57,663 bases of DNA from Candidatus Abawacabacteria bacterium. GTDB taxonomy: Bacteria; Patescibacteriota; Gracilibacteria; RBG-16-42-10. Of this stretch, positions 25,641 through 34,637 are shown piece after piece (position 1 is the first letter of the stretch; every line of letters starts with the position of its first letter). The translations under genes were made by a program, and so were the position numbers. The notes under the pieces are model-generated. The model did not search any database. It was not told the DNA's origin and saw only the letters and a program-made list of their open reading frames with translations. The stretch is from the NCBI GenBank assembly GCA_016207805.1, contig JACQZO010000013.1, positions 1-57,663 on the forward strand. Reading direction: 5' to 3'.

Positions 25641-27122
25641 TTACTGTTTCTTTCTAAATTGATTTTTGTAGAAACGCTTAAATTCATAGATAACTATCTC
25701 TTTATCTACATCAAAGTCCTTTCCTAGTTGCTCTTTAATATTTTGTTGAGTCCTGTGAGATTCTCTAGATAATTTAATATACTTTGCTGCTTCTATTTTA
25801 CACTTGTGGGTGATTTGAATAGAGCTTTCACTTGTGTGATCAGTAGAAGCTTTTACTGAAATGACATCCTTTGGCTTTAAAAAAGTATAGGGATCTTTCT
25901 CATAAAAAAGCGTATCTATTTTATAATCTAAGAATAGTTTTTGTATATTATCTTTTAATTCTATATGCTTTTTATTATGTATTTTACCTATTTTGGGTGG
26001 AGTAAACTTGAGCGGAAACTTGCTGACTCTTTTTAGATCGCTTATAAAATGATTCTCTTTGTGAAGATATGTTCTGTCAGATGTTTGTATGAAGCTTTTC
26101 AATTTTGAAAAAGGACCAAATTGTGGACTAAACGAAACATATAGATGTGGGAAATTATGTACAGAATCACCTTCTTTATCGATAAGAGCTATCTCTGAGT
26201 AAGGGATAAGACCAAAAACGAGTATGTGTGCTTGATTAAAATATGGAAAGCACTCCCAAACATTTTCTACTAAATCACGACTGTCCGTTTTTTCATACCT
26301 GTCATCCATTATACGTGAGAGCAGATCTACTTCTTCAGTGAAGTCGTATTCCTTTTTTTCTAGATCTACATAAGCAAAATATTTATGTACTATACAAACT
26401 AGATTCCGGCCCTGATATGTATATGCCTCGTATTGTCTCCATTTGGGTGATTCATCAAAATCCTTGTATGCATCTTCATCAGGGTAATATTCGTCATTCA
26501 AATCAATTACTAAGATAGGTTGGTTATTTAGTGAGTCACGGCCCAATATGTTATACAGTTTGTTTTTTGTGGTTATAACCGAACGTATCTCATTAGTATG
26601 AGTGTTTCTTTGGCTGATTGGAGAAATACCAAAGTAGGTAAATAGTATTCTGTCATTTTTGGCTTGCCATAGTTGATCTTCTAATTCGGGCTTGCCCCAC
26701 AAGTGAAATTCCATGACACCCTTACTTCGTAGTTCTGTTCTAAATGTGTCATACGCTTTTTTAGAAAAATTTGTGGATGCCACTAAGATATAGCCATATG
26801 GAGGATTATCTTTGTCAATTTCTGCGAGAATTGATGTGAGTTTTTTTGGACCAATGGATTGTTCTCTTTTACACTGAATCATCCATAAATTACCATTCAT
26901 TGGTAGATGAAACTCTTCATCATCCTGAAGCTCTCGGGCAATTATTTTTTCATAGGCACGAATATCAAATCCATCATCAGATCCGCCTTTACCTGTCGCT
27001 TCAACGCTTTGCCAGCTTTTAAAGTCATAAATTAACTGTCTCACTAGGTCTTCAAAACGATGAGGCTCAAGATCTTCAAAATGTATAGGTGAATAAGTTC
27101 TTGTAACTTTTGCTTTGGCCAT
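25641..27122 (-). CDS. Mrr-like restriction endonuclease protein
   Basis: 493 residues. The N-terminal 150 form an Mrr-type PD-(D/E)xK nuclease domain: helix FEDLVRQLIYDF, then KGGSDDGFDIRA with the catalytic Asp, and WMIQCKRE with the QxK pair. A following strand, YGYILVASTNFSKKA, completes the fold. The C-terminal 320 residues are unrecognised and may sense modified DNA or another ligand. Type IV-like Mrr proteins cut modified or foreign DNA, so defence is the likely role. It sits in the repeat-punctuated accessory block, consistent with horizontal transfer. Confidence 0.78.
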   Translation of the reverse strand: MAKAKVTRTYSPIHFEDLEPHRFEDLVRQLIYDFKSWQSVEATGKGGSDDGFDIRAYEKIIARELQDDEEFHLPMNGNLWMIQCKREQSIGPKKLTSILAEIDKDNPPYGYILVASTNFSKKAYDTFRTELRSKGVMEFHLWGKPELEDQLWQAKNDRILFTYFGISPISQRNTHTNEIRSVITTKNKLYNILGRDSLNNQPILVIDLNDEYYPDEDAYKDFDESPKWRQYEAYTYQGRNLVCIVHKYFAYVDLEKKEYDFTEEVDLLSRIMDDRYEKTDSRDLVENVWECFPYFNQAHILVFGLIPYSEIALIDKEGDSVHNFPHLYVSFSPQFGPFSKLKSFIQTSDRTYLHKENHFISDLKRVSKFPLKFTPPKIGKIHNKKHIELKDNIQKLFLDYKIDTLFYEKDPYTFLKPKDVISVKASTDHTSESSIQITHKCKIEAAKYIKLSRESHRTQQNIKEQLGKDFDVDKEIVIYEFKRFYKNQFRKKQ

Positions 27123-27236
27123 AGGATGTTACTTGTAGATTGCTCTACCAATATAAAGGTTGCATGTCGCACTTTTATTTGCAAATACTGGGCTACCGGG
27201 CTACTCCTAGTATTATTAGGTCACTTTGCGTTCAGT

Positions 27237-28349
27237 CTAATACCTATCTGCTCTATCATACACCACGGTCACAAAAGTCTTTCCTTCTACCTTTTCTGCC
27301 ACTTGTTCTGCAATCCATCGCGCGACAATCGAAGTGTGCCCCTGTCGTAATTCAATTGGTAATTCTGAGTTATAACGCTCGCTACACGCTGCTAGAATAG
27401 TCCGTTCATCTACTGCAGAAATTTCGTCCAATACTCTCTGACCAACAGACTCTTGAATAAAGGGGAAGCTGAGGTTCCCAAATCCTCCGGTACCTGGTAG
27501 ATCATGCATTCCATAACCAGCTGGTAACTCATCGATAGTGAGAGAAGGTGCAAGAGCGCCCTTTAGTTGAGGATTAGCTCGTAATGTAGGACATGCTCTT
27601 GCTGGTTCAAATCCAATCACTCTGCAGTCGGGATAAAGTTCTTTTAGGCGACCACCAATACCCATCAGAGTTGTACCATTTCCAATACCACCAATGAAAT
27701 AATCAATTGGTTGGGCATGTTGACTAGCAGCTTCAGTTGCAACCTCAGCAAATGCTAAGGGAGATCTTTTATCCTGGGAGTGATTAGGTAGCCACAGTTT
27801 TTGCCCAGTAGCTTTTATTAGAGCTTTGTGAGCAGCGCGATAGGCCATCATATCATCTACGCAAGCAGCAACATATCTATCACGATCACTACTGAGATGT
27901 ACCTCAGCCAACGCTTGTGCAAACTCAATGCGAGGTTTCGGAATAAAGTCTGGCATAAACAGTACTGGCCGATAGCCAAGCTTCTTACACATCCACGCAA
28001 ATGATATTCCAGCACTGCCCGAGCTAACCTCCAGTAAAGTGTCACCAGGGCTAATAGTCCCGTCTTGTTCTAAAGCTTGCAGCAGTCGCAGATAGCACCG
28101 ATCATAGTGTGATTCTGCTGGTCCTGCAGTTTCATCTTTTTGTATGAGAGTGTTTTCATTGGCAAGCGATATAATCCTCACAGGCGTTCTACCTATGCCA
28201 GCTTGTAGTCTCCTATAGAGTTCAGCACGATTACCGGATAAAACTATTACCTCAGCATCGGTTAGGCCTAATGTAAGCTCTCTATCTGCTAGCCTTTCTA
28301 AGAATGGTTTGTGTTCTCCAGGAGTCTCAATATTTCGTAAATGATCCAT
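27237..28349 (-). CDS. Cysteine-synthase-fold protein lacking the PLP lysine
   Basis: 370 residues with the fold-type II PLP layout: SSGSAGISFAW near 110 (cofactor Asn-loop region), GYRPVLFMPDFIPKPR, GGIGNGTTLMGIGG near 223 (phosphate-binding glycine loop). Where cysteine synthases have S-x-K-D-R, this protein reads ESHYDR, so Tyr replaces the Schiff-base Lys. The DNA is clear at this point (codons for Ser-His-Tyr-Asp-Arg near 28113). Either it is not a PLP enzyme, binds PLP without a covalent link, or has another activity. It starts divergently from the gene at 28474. Confidence 0.68.
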   Translation of the reverse strand: MDHLRNIETPGEHKPFLERLADRELTLGLTDAEVIVLSGNRAELYRRLQAGIGRTPVRIISLANENTLIQKDETAGPAESHYDRCYLRLLQALEQDGTISPGDTLLEVSSGSAGISFAWMCKKLGYRPVLFMPDFIPKPRIEFAQALAEVHLSSDRDRYVAACVDDMMAYRAAHKALIKATGQKLWLPNHSQDKRSPLAFAEVATEAASQHAQPIDYFIGGIGNGTTLMGIGGRLKELYPDCRVIGFEPARACPTLRANPQLKGALAPSLTIDELPAGYGMHDLPGTGGFGNLSFPFIQESVGQRVLDEISAVDERTILAACSERYNSELPIELRQGHTSIVARWIAEQVAEKVEGKTFVTVVYDRADRY

Positions 28350-28473
28350 TATACATTAAAAATTATTAAAATTTTATGATTTTTTAATCTAAAACTCTAT
28401 AGGAAAAAAACTTTAGCAGGATTATTTTAGAGATGCAGCTTCGAAGCGCAAATCATAATTAACCACTCATCTC

Positions 28474-29325
28474 ATGTCAACAACACGTTTGCTCTCGGAG
28501 ATAGGGAAAAAAGATATTAGTGAAGTAGGCGTCAATGCTGCTCTGCTAGGAGAACTCTCTTGCAATAATTTTGTAATTTCTGATGGCTTTGTTATACCTT
28601 CCAGAGTTGCGGCTAAATTTATTGAGGGTTGCGGGTATATAGAGCAAATACATAATGCTATTGCACACTACGAGGCAGCACTAAAACAAACTACTTTTAC
28701 TCCATCAGAAAAAACTTCAGAAAGTATACTGACAACAAACACTTTTCTACATGATATTCTCACGAGTGCTCTTTCATTAAATAGTAAATTCTTGCGAGTT
28801 AGTCTGAGTCTGGTTGCTCAGCAGATGGATGCACACTCTGCTTTATCAGTGTTTAATAGTTATCAAGTACAGGTGCCAGATATTTTCGGCGCGATACAAG
28901 AACGTGTAAAGACCTTCAGAAAGTTACGAACAGAGTTAGAAGCTACGAACACTAATCCCTATATGAACGAGTCAATTGAACTAGCTTTGATTGTACAGAG
29001 ATACCAGCCAGCGCCATCTGTAATTAGTTATACCTATGACCAAGAAGAAAAGAGCGTGTATATGGAATACGGAGATTCTTTAGAATCTATTCGAATGGGT
29101 AATGTTGAGGTTAAACACATAGTGATGGATCAAGAAAACTTAGATTTGTCATCTCTCCTCATTCCGAAGAAGTATCAAGCATCTTTGAGCAAAATATTGC
29201 ATCTCCACAATCAAATATCTGAATTGATTGGACTCCCATTAGAAATATGTTGGGATTTGTGCGAACCATTACAAATCACAGGGATTCGTGTTGTGAAAGA
29301 AAGTGTAAAGGAATTTGCTCCTTAG
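28474..29325 (+). CDS. Divergent PEP synthase/pyruvate-phosphate dikinase N-terminal-like protein
   Basis: 283 residues, against about 350 for the ATP-grasp half of PEP synthase. The opening GVNAALLGELSCNNFVISDGFVIP matches the family's GGKGASLGEM-xxxx-VPDGFV block in order but not in key glycines. The central Arg-Ser-Ser ATP-binding motif is absent. Near the end, LPLEICWDLCEPLQITGIR corresponds to the family's DIEW-x-L-x-IVQARP segment. The catalytic phospho-His and PEP-binding domains are missing. It is probably an inactive or repurposed relative. No promoter was evident. Confidence 0.5.
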   Translation: MSTTRLLSEIGKKDISEVGVNAALLGELSCNNFVISDGFVIPSRVAAKFIEGCGYIEQIHNAIAHYEAALKQTTFTPSEKTSESILTTNTFLHDILTSALSLNSKFLRVSLSLVAQQMDAHSALSVFNSYQVQVPDIFGAIQERVKTFRKLRTELEATNTNPYMNESIELALIVQRYQPAPSVISYTYDQEEKSVYMEYGDSLESIRMGNVEVKHIVMDQENLDLSSLLIPKKYQASLSKILHLHNQISELIGLPLEICWDLCEPLQITGIRVVKESVKEFAP

Positions 29326-29344
29326 ATAAAACAAGATAATGTAT

Positions 29345-29382
29345 GTGCGGGTAATGCTTTCTCTCGGAAGGCGTGCCCGCAC
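29345..29382 (+). terminator. Hairpin after the PEP-synthase-like gene
   Basis: GTGCGGG (29345-29351) pairs with CCCGCAC (29376-29382), followed by TTTCT. It is 20 bases past the stop codon. The weak T-tract makes it a probable rather than certain terminator. Confidence 0.5.
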
Positions 29383-29399
29383 TTTCTACACTTATAACT

Positions 29400-29615
29400 A
29401 TGATAAAAAGAGGCATTGCTCTTAATAACGCTCAAAAAGATTTAGTCCTGAAAAGACTAGGATCTTTATATGCTTTGGCGAAAAAGACTGGTATTTCTTA
29501 TCAAGCTATTCATGCTGCATTTAATGGCAAAAGCAACGCTTCATTTGAGAGTATTTACAAAATTGCAGTAGCAATCGAAATGGACTTTGAAAAGTTTAAA
29601 TCTATGTCATCATAA
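29400..29615 (+). CDS. Small HTH (XRE/Cro-like) regulator
   Basis: About 71 residues from the ATG at 29400; an upstream in-frame start at 29373 would lie in the terminator hairpin. A helix-turn-helix is seen in LYALAKKTGISYQAIHAAFNGK, in which the second half is the recognition helix, followed by a helix ending IEMDFEKFK. This is the usual single-domain Cro/CI size. It heads a set of small genes preceding the serine recombinase, so it may regulate that element. Confidence 0.6.
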   Translation: MIKRGIALNNAQKDLVLKRLGSLYALAKKTGISYQAIHAAFNGKSNASFESIYKIAVAIEMDFEKFKSMSS

Positions 29616-29729
29616 TGTATGGCATCTTGATAAGGAAAAGTGGGTAATAATGGTGGGTGAATTATGAAAAAAATCTTTTTGGATATATCAAGTCGCTTGA
29701 TATAATAAAGATGCTTTTACCACATCTTT

Positions 29730-30014
29730 ATGCCACACACTTTATTAGCGGACAGCGATTATCTTTCTCCATTCGAGCGTCAGGACTATTTAGCTAGATT
29801 ACACGAGTACATTTCACAGGTATTTGAGGGCAGCTTGGCATTAGAAGATGTTCCTCATCAGTATCTAGATGATGTGATTACGACAGGCTTCTATGAGTAC
29901 AGTGGTCACAAGACGACCATTGAGCAGTATATGCGTATAGTATTTTTTCGTTCTTATCTCCGCTCTCGCCATACTCATGAGAGTGAGAAAGTGGTGGAGC
30001 CTTCTTCTCCCTGA
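29730..30014 (+). CDS. Small hypothetical protein
   Basis: 94 residues, unrecognised. Soluble and acidic in the first half (SPFERQDYLARLHEYIS), with an aromatic/Arg-rich helix near 70-85. It overlaps out of frame the possible longer version of the next gene. A member of the small-gene group preceding the recombinase. Confidence 0.4.
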   Translation: MPHTLLADSDYLSPFERQDYLARLHEYISQVFEGSLALEDVPHQYLDDVITTGFYEYSGHKTTIEQYMRIVFFRSYLRSRHTHESEKVVEPSSP

Positions 30015-30063
30015 GGGGGCAGAGCTCTTTAGTGGTATAATAGAGCTTGCTTATGACACTTCT

Positions 30064-30252
30064 ATGCGTTCCAGATATTCATTCTTTGTGATTATCATTG
30101 TGTATGTGATTGTATTTACAATTGGTCTTTATTTGATATTGGGTGACAAGGATTGGCGGGGATATGTGGCTCTTCTTAGCACCCCATTTTTACACACTCT
30201 TATTAAGGCAATCGATAAACAACTCAATAACACGATTGGTTCACGAAAGTAA
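30064..30252 (+). CDS. Small membrane protein
   Basis: 62 residues from the ATG at 30064; a longer frame from 29977 overlaps the previous gene and is less likely. Two hydrophobic helices, about 5-25 and 33-48, the second short, with a charged tail. No family is recognised. It could be a holin-like or element-borne protein, but that is only position-based. Confidence 0.4.
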   Translation: MRSRYSFFVIIIVYVIVFTIGLYLILGDKDWRGYVALLSTPFLHTLIKAIDKQLNNTIGSRK

Positions 30253-30383
30253 GTTTCGGTCAATCAGAGTTTAGTATAGTATCTTTCATCCTGAATAAAG
30301 ATATCCTACGATCCACTCTGTAAACTTTGAATTAGTTGAGGGATCGCTTTATCTAAACGCAACCTAACTATGTTCTTTCGAGT

Positions 30384-30596
30384 ATGAGGCCTAAGCCTCT
30401 TCCAACTCTTGGTCACGATGACCATCAGAGAAGGAAAGGTCAGGCTCAAGTTTCTGAAATACTCGAAATGGGGCGTACTGGTATATCAGTCTTTACAGCG
30501 GAGTTTATTGAACCCGAAGATAACCCACATGATGCCTTGGATAATCTTTTAGCTGTGCTTGCTTATACGGGCCTATTTGATAAGCATACTGAATAA
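30384..30596 (+). CDS. Small hypothetical protein
   Basis: 70 residues, unrecognised, soluble. Basic N terminus (RPKPLPTLGHDDHQRRKGQ) and an acidic C-terminal helix (PHDALDNLLAVLAYTG). Part of the same-strand small-gene group leading to the recombinase. Confidence 0.35.
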   Translation: MRPKPLPTLGHDDHQRRKGQAQVSEILEMGRTGISVFTAEFIEPEDNPHDALDNLLAVLAYTGLFDKHTE

Positions 30597-30717
30597 ATGC
30601 TGAGGCTGAATTATTTAAAAGACATTAATTTTTAGTATTAATTTAATTGTTGCAATTTTAGTACGGGATTATAGTAGCTATTAGGTTTCTTAAAGTAACA
30701 ATTAATCACTAATATCT

Positions 30718-32415
30718 ATGTTTTCTCCTTTGCCTGACCAAAAGCGTCGAATCGCTATTTATGTGCGGGTTTCCACTGCTGAGCAACAAACAGATGGCTA
30801 TGGGTTAGAGGCTCAGCGACATATATTGCTTGACTATGTAAAGAGTAGGGCGACACTGGGGGACATTACTAAGCCTGAGTGGATTTTCACTGATACACAT
30901 ACTGGAAGTGATCTGAATCGTCCCGGGTTAACTCTCTTGCGACAAGCAATAAGAGATAATCTATTTGATGCTGTATTAGTTTTGAAAATTGATCGTTTGT
31001 CTCGGAGCTTACAGCACCTACTGACAATTTTTGATGAGATGGAAAAGAATAATGTATGCTTCGTTTCCTTTCATGAGAATTTGGATTTTCGTGGCATTAT
31101 GGGCCGATTAGTTTTTCAAATGCTTGGAGCAATAGCTCAATTTGAACGTGAGTTGATTAAAGATCGTACAAAAATGGGACGCATTGCTTCAGCGCAATTA
31201 GGTAATTTTACCGGTGCACATGTGCCTTTTGGATATAAGGCAAAACCAAATGAAGGCGGCAAGGGAAAAAAGGTAGAAACTTTAGAAGAAGAGGAAAAAT
31301 GGGTGAAGCAAATTTATCAATGGTATGTGTTTGAGGGATTTGGTTCAGGTCAAATAGCTAAAAAGCTTAATGAGTTAAAAGTTTCTCGTGGTAAGTACAC
31401 ACGAGAAAGATATCGAGTTCAGAAATGGACTGATGATGTGGTTAGCGCGATCCTGACTAATCCTATTTATCGTGGCACATTTATTGCCAATCAAACTGAC
31501 GAACGTGGACGATTATTACCCGAGGATAAATGGACTCTAGTACAAGTACCTGCTTGTGTCCCTGAGCTTTTATTTTTGCAAGCACAGATGAGACGTAAAG
31601 AAAATAAAGGAGGCAATGCGTACGCTATATATTTACTTAGTGGTAAAGTCTGGGACATGACTTTAGAAAAGCCACGCTCTTTTGTTGGAGTGCCTAGAAC
31701 TAAAGGTGGTTTCAGTTACCGACGTAAACCCTTTGAAAAGGATGGTAAAAAGTATGGCAGCTTTGAAATTCCAGGAAAGATGCTGGAAGAGTTTGTTTGG
31801 CAAAAGTTACTTACTGCTATTAAAGACCCAGAAAGCTTTTTAAAAAGCTATTTGAAGAAGAATAAAATTGACCAGAAGCGTATTACTGAAGTGGAGGGTA
31901 CTATCAATCATCTTCGCAGTCAGTTGCTCAACATTGATTTAGTTATTGGTCGCATTGAATCAGCTTTAGAGCAAGGAATTTACAGCAATGAAAAAGCAAA
32001 TGAAAAGCTTATTCTTCAGCATCAGGAAAGGATCAGAGTTGAGGAGGAGATATTGAAGTTGGAACAAGAGCTGAACCAATGGAGTTCAGTGGATATACAG
32101 CTTAAACAGCTCAAATCTGTATCAGAACAATTAAAATATCACATTAATAAATACGACAGAAAAAATCGTAAGTTGGTCTGCCAGTTGTTAGTGCAACGGG
32201 TAGAGATGTATCGAGAACGTGAAGGCAAGGGATGGCATACTCACGCTAAAGTACATCTTGAGTTCAACCTCCTCAAGCTAAGCCTTAGTGCTCTAGGGGG
32301 TAGAACCCTCACGGATCTTCCTAAAGCCACTAATAGCAAAAAAAATCTAGATTCCCGTCTAGATGGTGCCGAAGGAGGGAGTCGAACCCTCATACCTTTC
32401 GATACACGATTTTGA
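30718..32415 (+). CDS. Large serine recombinase
   Basis: 565 residues. A resolvase/invertase catalytic domain (1-150) has YVRVSTAEQ with the nucleophile Ser near 19, DRLSRS near 96 and an ERELIKDRTKMG helix. A recombinase domain follows (about 170-290). A long Leu/Glu/Lys coiled coil (about 400-490) is typical of large serine integrases. The zinc ribbon expected in the middle is not obvious as a Cys cluster. The last 52 bases overlap, antisense, the tRNA-Leu gene at 32364-32447, so the C-terminal tail is encoded by the tRNA. It is probably the integrase of a small element integrated next to, or using, the tRNA gene. Confidence 0.88.
   Translation: MFSPLPDQKRRIAIYVRVSTAEQQTDGYGLEAQRHILLDYVKSRATLGDITKPEWIFTDTHTGSDLNRPGLTLLRQAIRDNLFDAVLVLKIDRLSRSLQHLLTIFDEMEKNNVCFVSFHENLDFRGIMGRLVFQMLGAIAQFERELIKDRTKMGRIASAQLGNFTGAHVPFGYKAKPNEGGKGKKVETLEEEEKWVKQIYQWYVFEGFGSGQIAKKLNELKVSRGKYTRERYRVQKWTDDVVSAILTNPIYRGTFIANQTDERGRLLPEDKWTLVQVPACVPELLFLQAQMRRKENKGGNAYAIYLLSGKVWDMTLEKPRSFVGVPRTKGGFSYRRKPFEKDGKKYGSFEIPGKMLEEFVWQKLLTAIKDPESFLKSYLKKNKIDQKRITEVEGTINHLRSQLLNIDLVIGRIESALEQGIYSNEKANEKLILQHQERIRVEEEILKLEQELNQWSSVDIQLKQLKSVSEQLKYHINKYDRKNRKLVCQLLVQRVEMYREREGKGWHTHAKVHLEFNLLKLSLSALGGRTLTDLPKATNSKKNLDSRLDGAEGGSRTLIPFDTRF
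32337..32363 (-). terminator. Terminator following tRNA-Leu
   Basis: On the reverse strand ATCTAGA, loop CGGGAA, TCTAGAT, then a run of about eight T, starting at the CCA end of the tRNA. A clear rho-independent terminator, also embedded within the recombinase coding frame on the other strand. Confidence 0.85.
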
Positions 32416-32447
32416 GTCGTGCGCGTCTGCCATTCCGCCACTTCGGC
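32364..32447 (-). tRNA. tRNA-Leu (anticodon CAA)
   Basis: Acceptor stem GCCGAAG/CTTCGGC (7 bp), discriminator A and an encoded CCA at 32364-32366. D arm GCG...CGC, anticodon stem CACGA/TCGTG with loop CTCAAAA giving anticodon CAA. Variable arm TATC...GGTA, T arm GAGGG-TTCGACT-CCCTC. The long variable arm fits Leu. The recombinase gene overlaps its 3' half. Confidence 0.93.
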
Positions 32448-32512
32448 TAAGTGAGCTTTACCAATATAATCAAGATCGCTGATTAATCAAGTCACTCTTT
32501 TCCTTTGCCTAT

Positions 32513-33766
32513 TCAGTTGTCATCTCTTGCTCCTATCTGAGTCAGAACTTTTTTCATTTCTTCTACGGCTTTATCCTTCTGATTATCCCTTCCTTTGGTA
32601 AAAGCCTCTTGATCTAGTTTTATCTCTATCTCAGGAGTAATGCCTTTGTGATCTATATCTTCTCCTGATGGTGGAAACCATTTTCCTACGGTGATCTTGA
32701 GACTGGCTCCGTTAGGAAGCGTATGCATTTCTTGTATTGTACCTTTGCCAAAAGTTTTCTCACCTATCAGCTTGGCACGATTATTATCTCGTAATGCTCC
32801 TGCGACAATTTCTGATGCCGATGCGCTACTGCTATTAACTAATATTACTAAGGGAATGTCACCAAACATAGCATTACCATCCACACTCATACTAGTGTGA
32901 TCAGTGCGCATAATTTTCTTCACGGCCACGCCCTTTTTGAGGAAAAAGCTCACTACATCTACTGCTGATTCCAAAAACCCTCCTGGATTCCAGCGGAGAT
33001 CTAAAATAATACCTTTGGGCTTTTTTGCTACCAATTCCTGTCCCAGTTTGGTTAATTCCTTTCTTGTGTCTTCAGCGAACTGATTGATTCGAATAAACGC
33101 AATGTCATCAGGGAGCATCTCTAAATCAATTTCTTTGATGTTGATAATGTCACGAGTAATAGTAATTTTGCTGGTGGTCTTTTGACCATCATGGCTAATT
33201 GTCAAAGAAACTTCTGATCCTCTAGGGCCACGAATCTTTGACACCGCTTCACCCAAACTCAAACTGGCAGTGCTTTCATCATTGATACTGTAAATAATAT
33301 CTTTCGCTTTCAGTCCCGCTTTGAATGCCGGCGAATCTTTGATGACACCAGTGACCGTCAAGGCGCCATCAAACATGCCCAGCTCAGCACCAATACCTTC
33401 TAAACTGCCATCAAGTGAATCACGAAAACGTGTTGACTCTTCTGGGCTAAAGAAAACAGTGTAAGGATCATTAAGTGAATCAATTAAACCATAAGAAGCA
33501 CCATAGACGGCTTCTTGAGCATCGATTTTATCTTTGAAGTAAAAATTATTCTTGATTTTGTTCCAAGATTGATTGAGCAAAGTGAAATTAAGCTCTTGTG
33601 AAGTGCTGGGATTATTGGTGGGTGAGGAAATTTCTGAAGGTAAAAGAGTAGCCTTACCATGTTGAGCCAATGGGGACCAAATATTTCCGACAATAAAGCC
33701 AATTGCTAAACTGGCAATAATGCCGCCAATAAATACGGTTTTTTGAGTAGTGCGTAAAAGATACAT
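32513..33766 (-). CDS. C-terminal processing protease, S41 family
   Basis: 417 residues with an N-terminal membrane anchor (about 12-30), a short Ser/Thr linker and a PDZ domain near 115-200. The S41 catalytic core carries the Ser in SSSASASE near 320 and the Lys in GEKTFGKGTIQ near 345. It cleaves proteins at their C terminus outside the cytoplasm. It runs in the same direction as the YmdB-like gene upstream, 36 bases apart. Confidence 0.9.
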   Translation of the reverse strand: MYLLRTTQKTVFIGGIIASLAIGFIVGNIWSPLAQHGKATLLPSEISSPTNNPSTSQELNFTLLNQSWNKIKNNFYFKDKIDAQEAVYGASYGLIDSLNDPYTVFFSPEESTRFRDSLDGSLEGIGAELGMFDGALTVTGVIKDSPAFKAGLKAKDIIYSINDESTASLSLGEAVSKIRGPRGSEVSLTISHDGQKTTSKITITRDIINIKEIDLEMLPDDIAFIRINQFAEDTRKELTKLGQELVAKKPKGIILDLRWNPGGFLESAVDVVSFFLKKGVAVKKIMRTDHTSMSVDGNAMFGDIPLVILVNSSSASASEIVAGALRDNNRAKLIGEKTFGKGTIQEMHTLPNGASLKITVGKWFPPSGEDIDHKGITPEIEIKLDQEAFTKGRDNQKDKAVEEMKKVLTQIGARDDN

Positions 33767-33802
33767 AATGTTTAGACTAAGACTAATAGTAGAGCTGAGA
33801 GA

Positions 33803-34606
33803 CTAGGGCGTGTAGGAGAGAGAAAGTGGTTGTATGGCGAGAGCTTTTCCTGTGCTCTCATCGATATCCACAATACATCCACGCAAAAGGTAGGGGGCTT
33901 TTTCTTCTACTTCAGATCGATGAGGCATTTGCGTGATATGATTTTGAATAGATGGCTCCACTTCGAAGCCGATAATAGAGTTCTCAGCGATACAGGCACC
34001 AACGTCAGAAATGTAAGACGTTCCTTGGTTGGATATTTGGGCATCATTGGTCGGTACATGGGTATGGGTACCAAACATGTGGCTAATGCGACCATTGAAA
34101 TAATGAAAAAGGGCATACTTTTCTCCTGATGATTCACCATGAATGTCTATGATTTTGATACTTGCTTCTTGAACCTCGGGTTTTTTCAATACTTCATCTC
34201 CAGTCAGGAATGGACAAAAGACATTGTGCCGCATCATCAAACGAGTTTGTAAATTAATAATCGCCACGGTGATTTCAGTGCCGGGAATTTTCATTACGCG
34301 CCAACCTCTACCAGGGTTTGCCCTAGGAAAATTTTCCGGACGAAGAATAATGGGGTCTTCTTTCTCTAGTTCGGTAATAATGTCCTGATGTCGCCACATA
34401 TGATTACCTGAAGTCAAAATATCTACGCCATCTTTGATCAACTCTTTGGCATGTTCTTGATTTATTCCTGTTCCGGATGTCACATTGTCACTATTGGCGA
34501 TGACAAAATCAACTTTCTCTTCCTTGCGCAACTTAGGCACCATATGTTTTACTACCTTCCGACCAGGTTTGCCGACAATGTCCCCAATGCAAAGTATACG
34601 CGTCAT
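33803..34606 (-). CDS. YmdB-family metallophosphoesterase
   Basis: About 267 residues from the ATG at 34606; an in-frame TTG six codons upstream is less likely. ILCIGDIVGKPGRK near the start carries the first metal Asp. NSDNVTSGTGI, the GNHMW His and the GTHTHVPTND C-terminal histidines complete the metal site. In Bacillus YmdB hydrolyses 2',3'-cAMP or is implicated in RNA and biofilm control; that role here is inferred. The start lies 32 bases from the divergent Lgt-like gene. Confidence 0.87.
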   Translation of the reverse strand: MTRILCIGDIVGKPGRKVVKHMVPKLRKEEKVDFVIANSDNVTSGTGINQEHAKELIKDGVDILTSGNHMWRHQDIITELEKEDPIILRPENFPRANPGRGWRVMKIPGTEITVAIINLQTRLMMRHNVFCPFLTGDEVLKKPEVQEASIKIIDIHGESSGEKYALFHYFNGRISHMFGTHTHVPTNDAQISNQGTSYISDVGACIAENSIIGFEVEPSIQNHITQMPHRSEVEEKAPYLLRGCIVDIDESTGKALAIQPLSLSYTP

Positions 34607-34637
34607 AAGACTTTCGAATTTCAATCCTTAGCATTCT

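Noticed and set aside
32241..32441. Reverse-strand frame over the recombinase end and tRNA as a protein
   Set aside because: It reads through the tRNA-Leu gene and its terminator; clearly a shadow.
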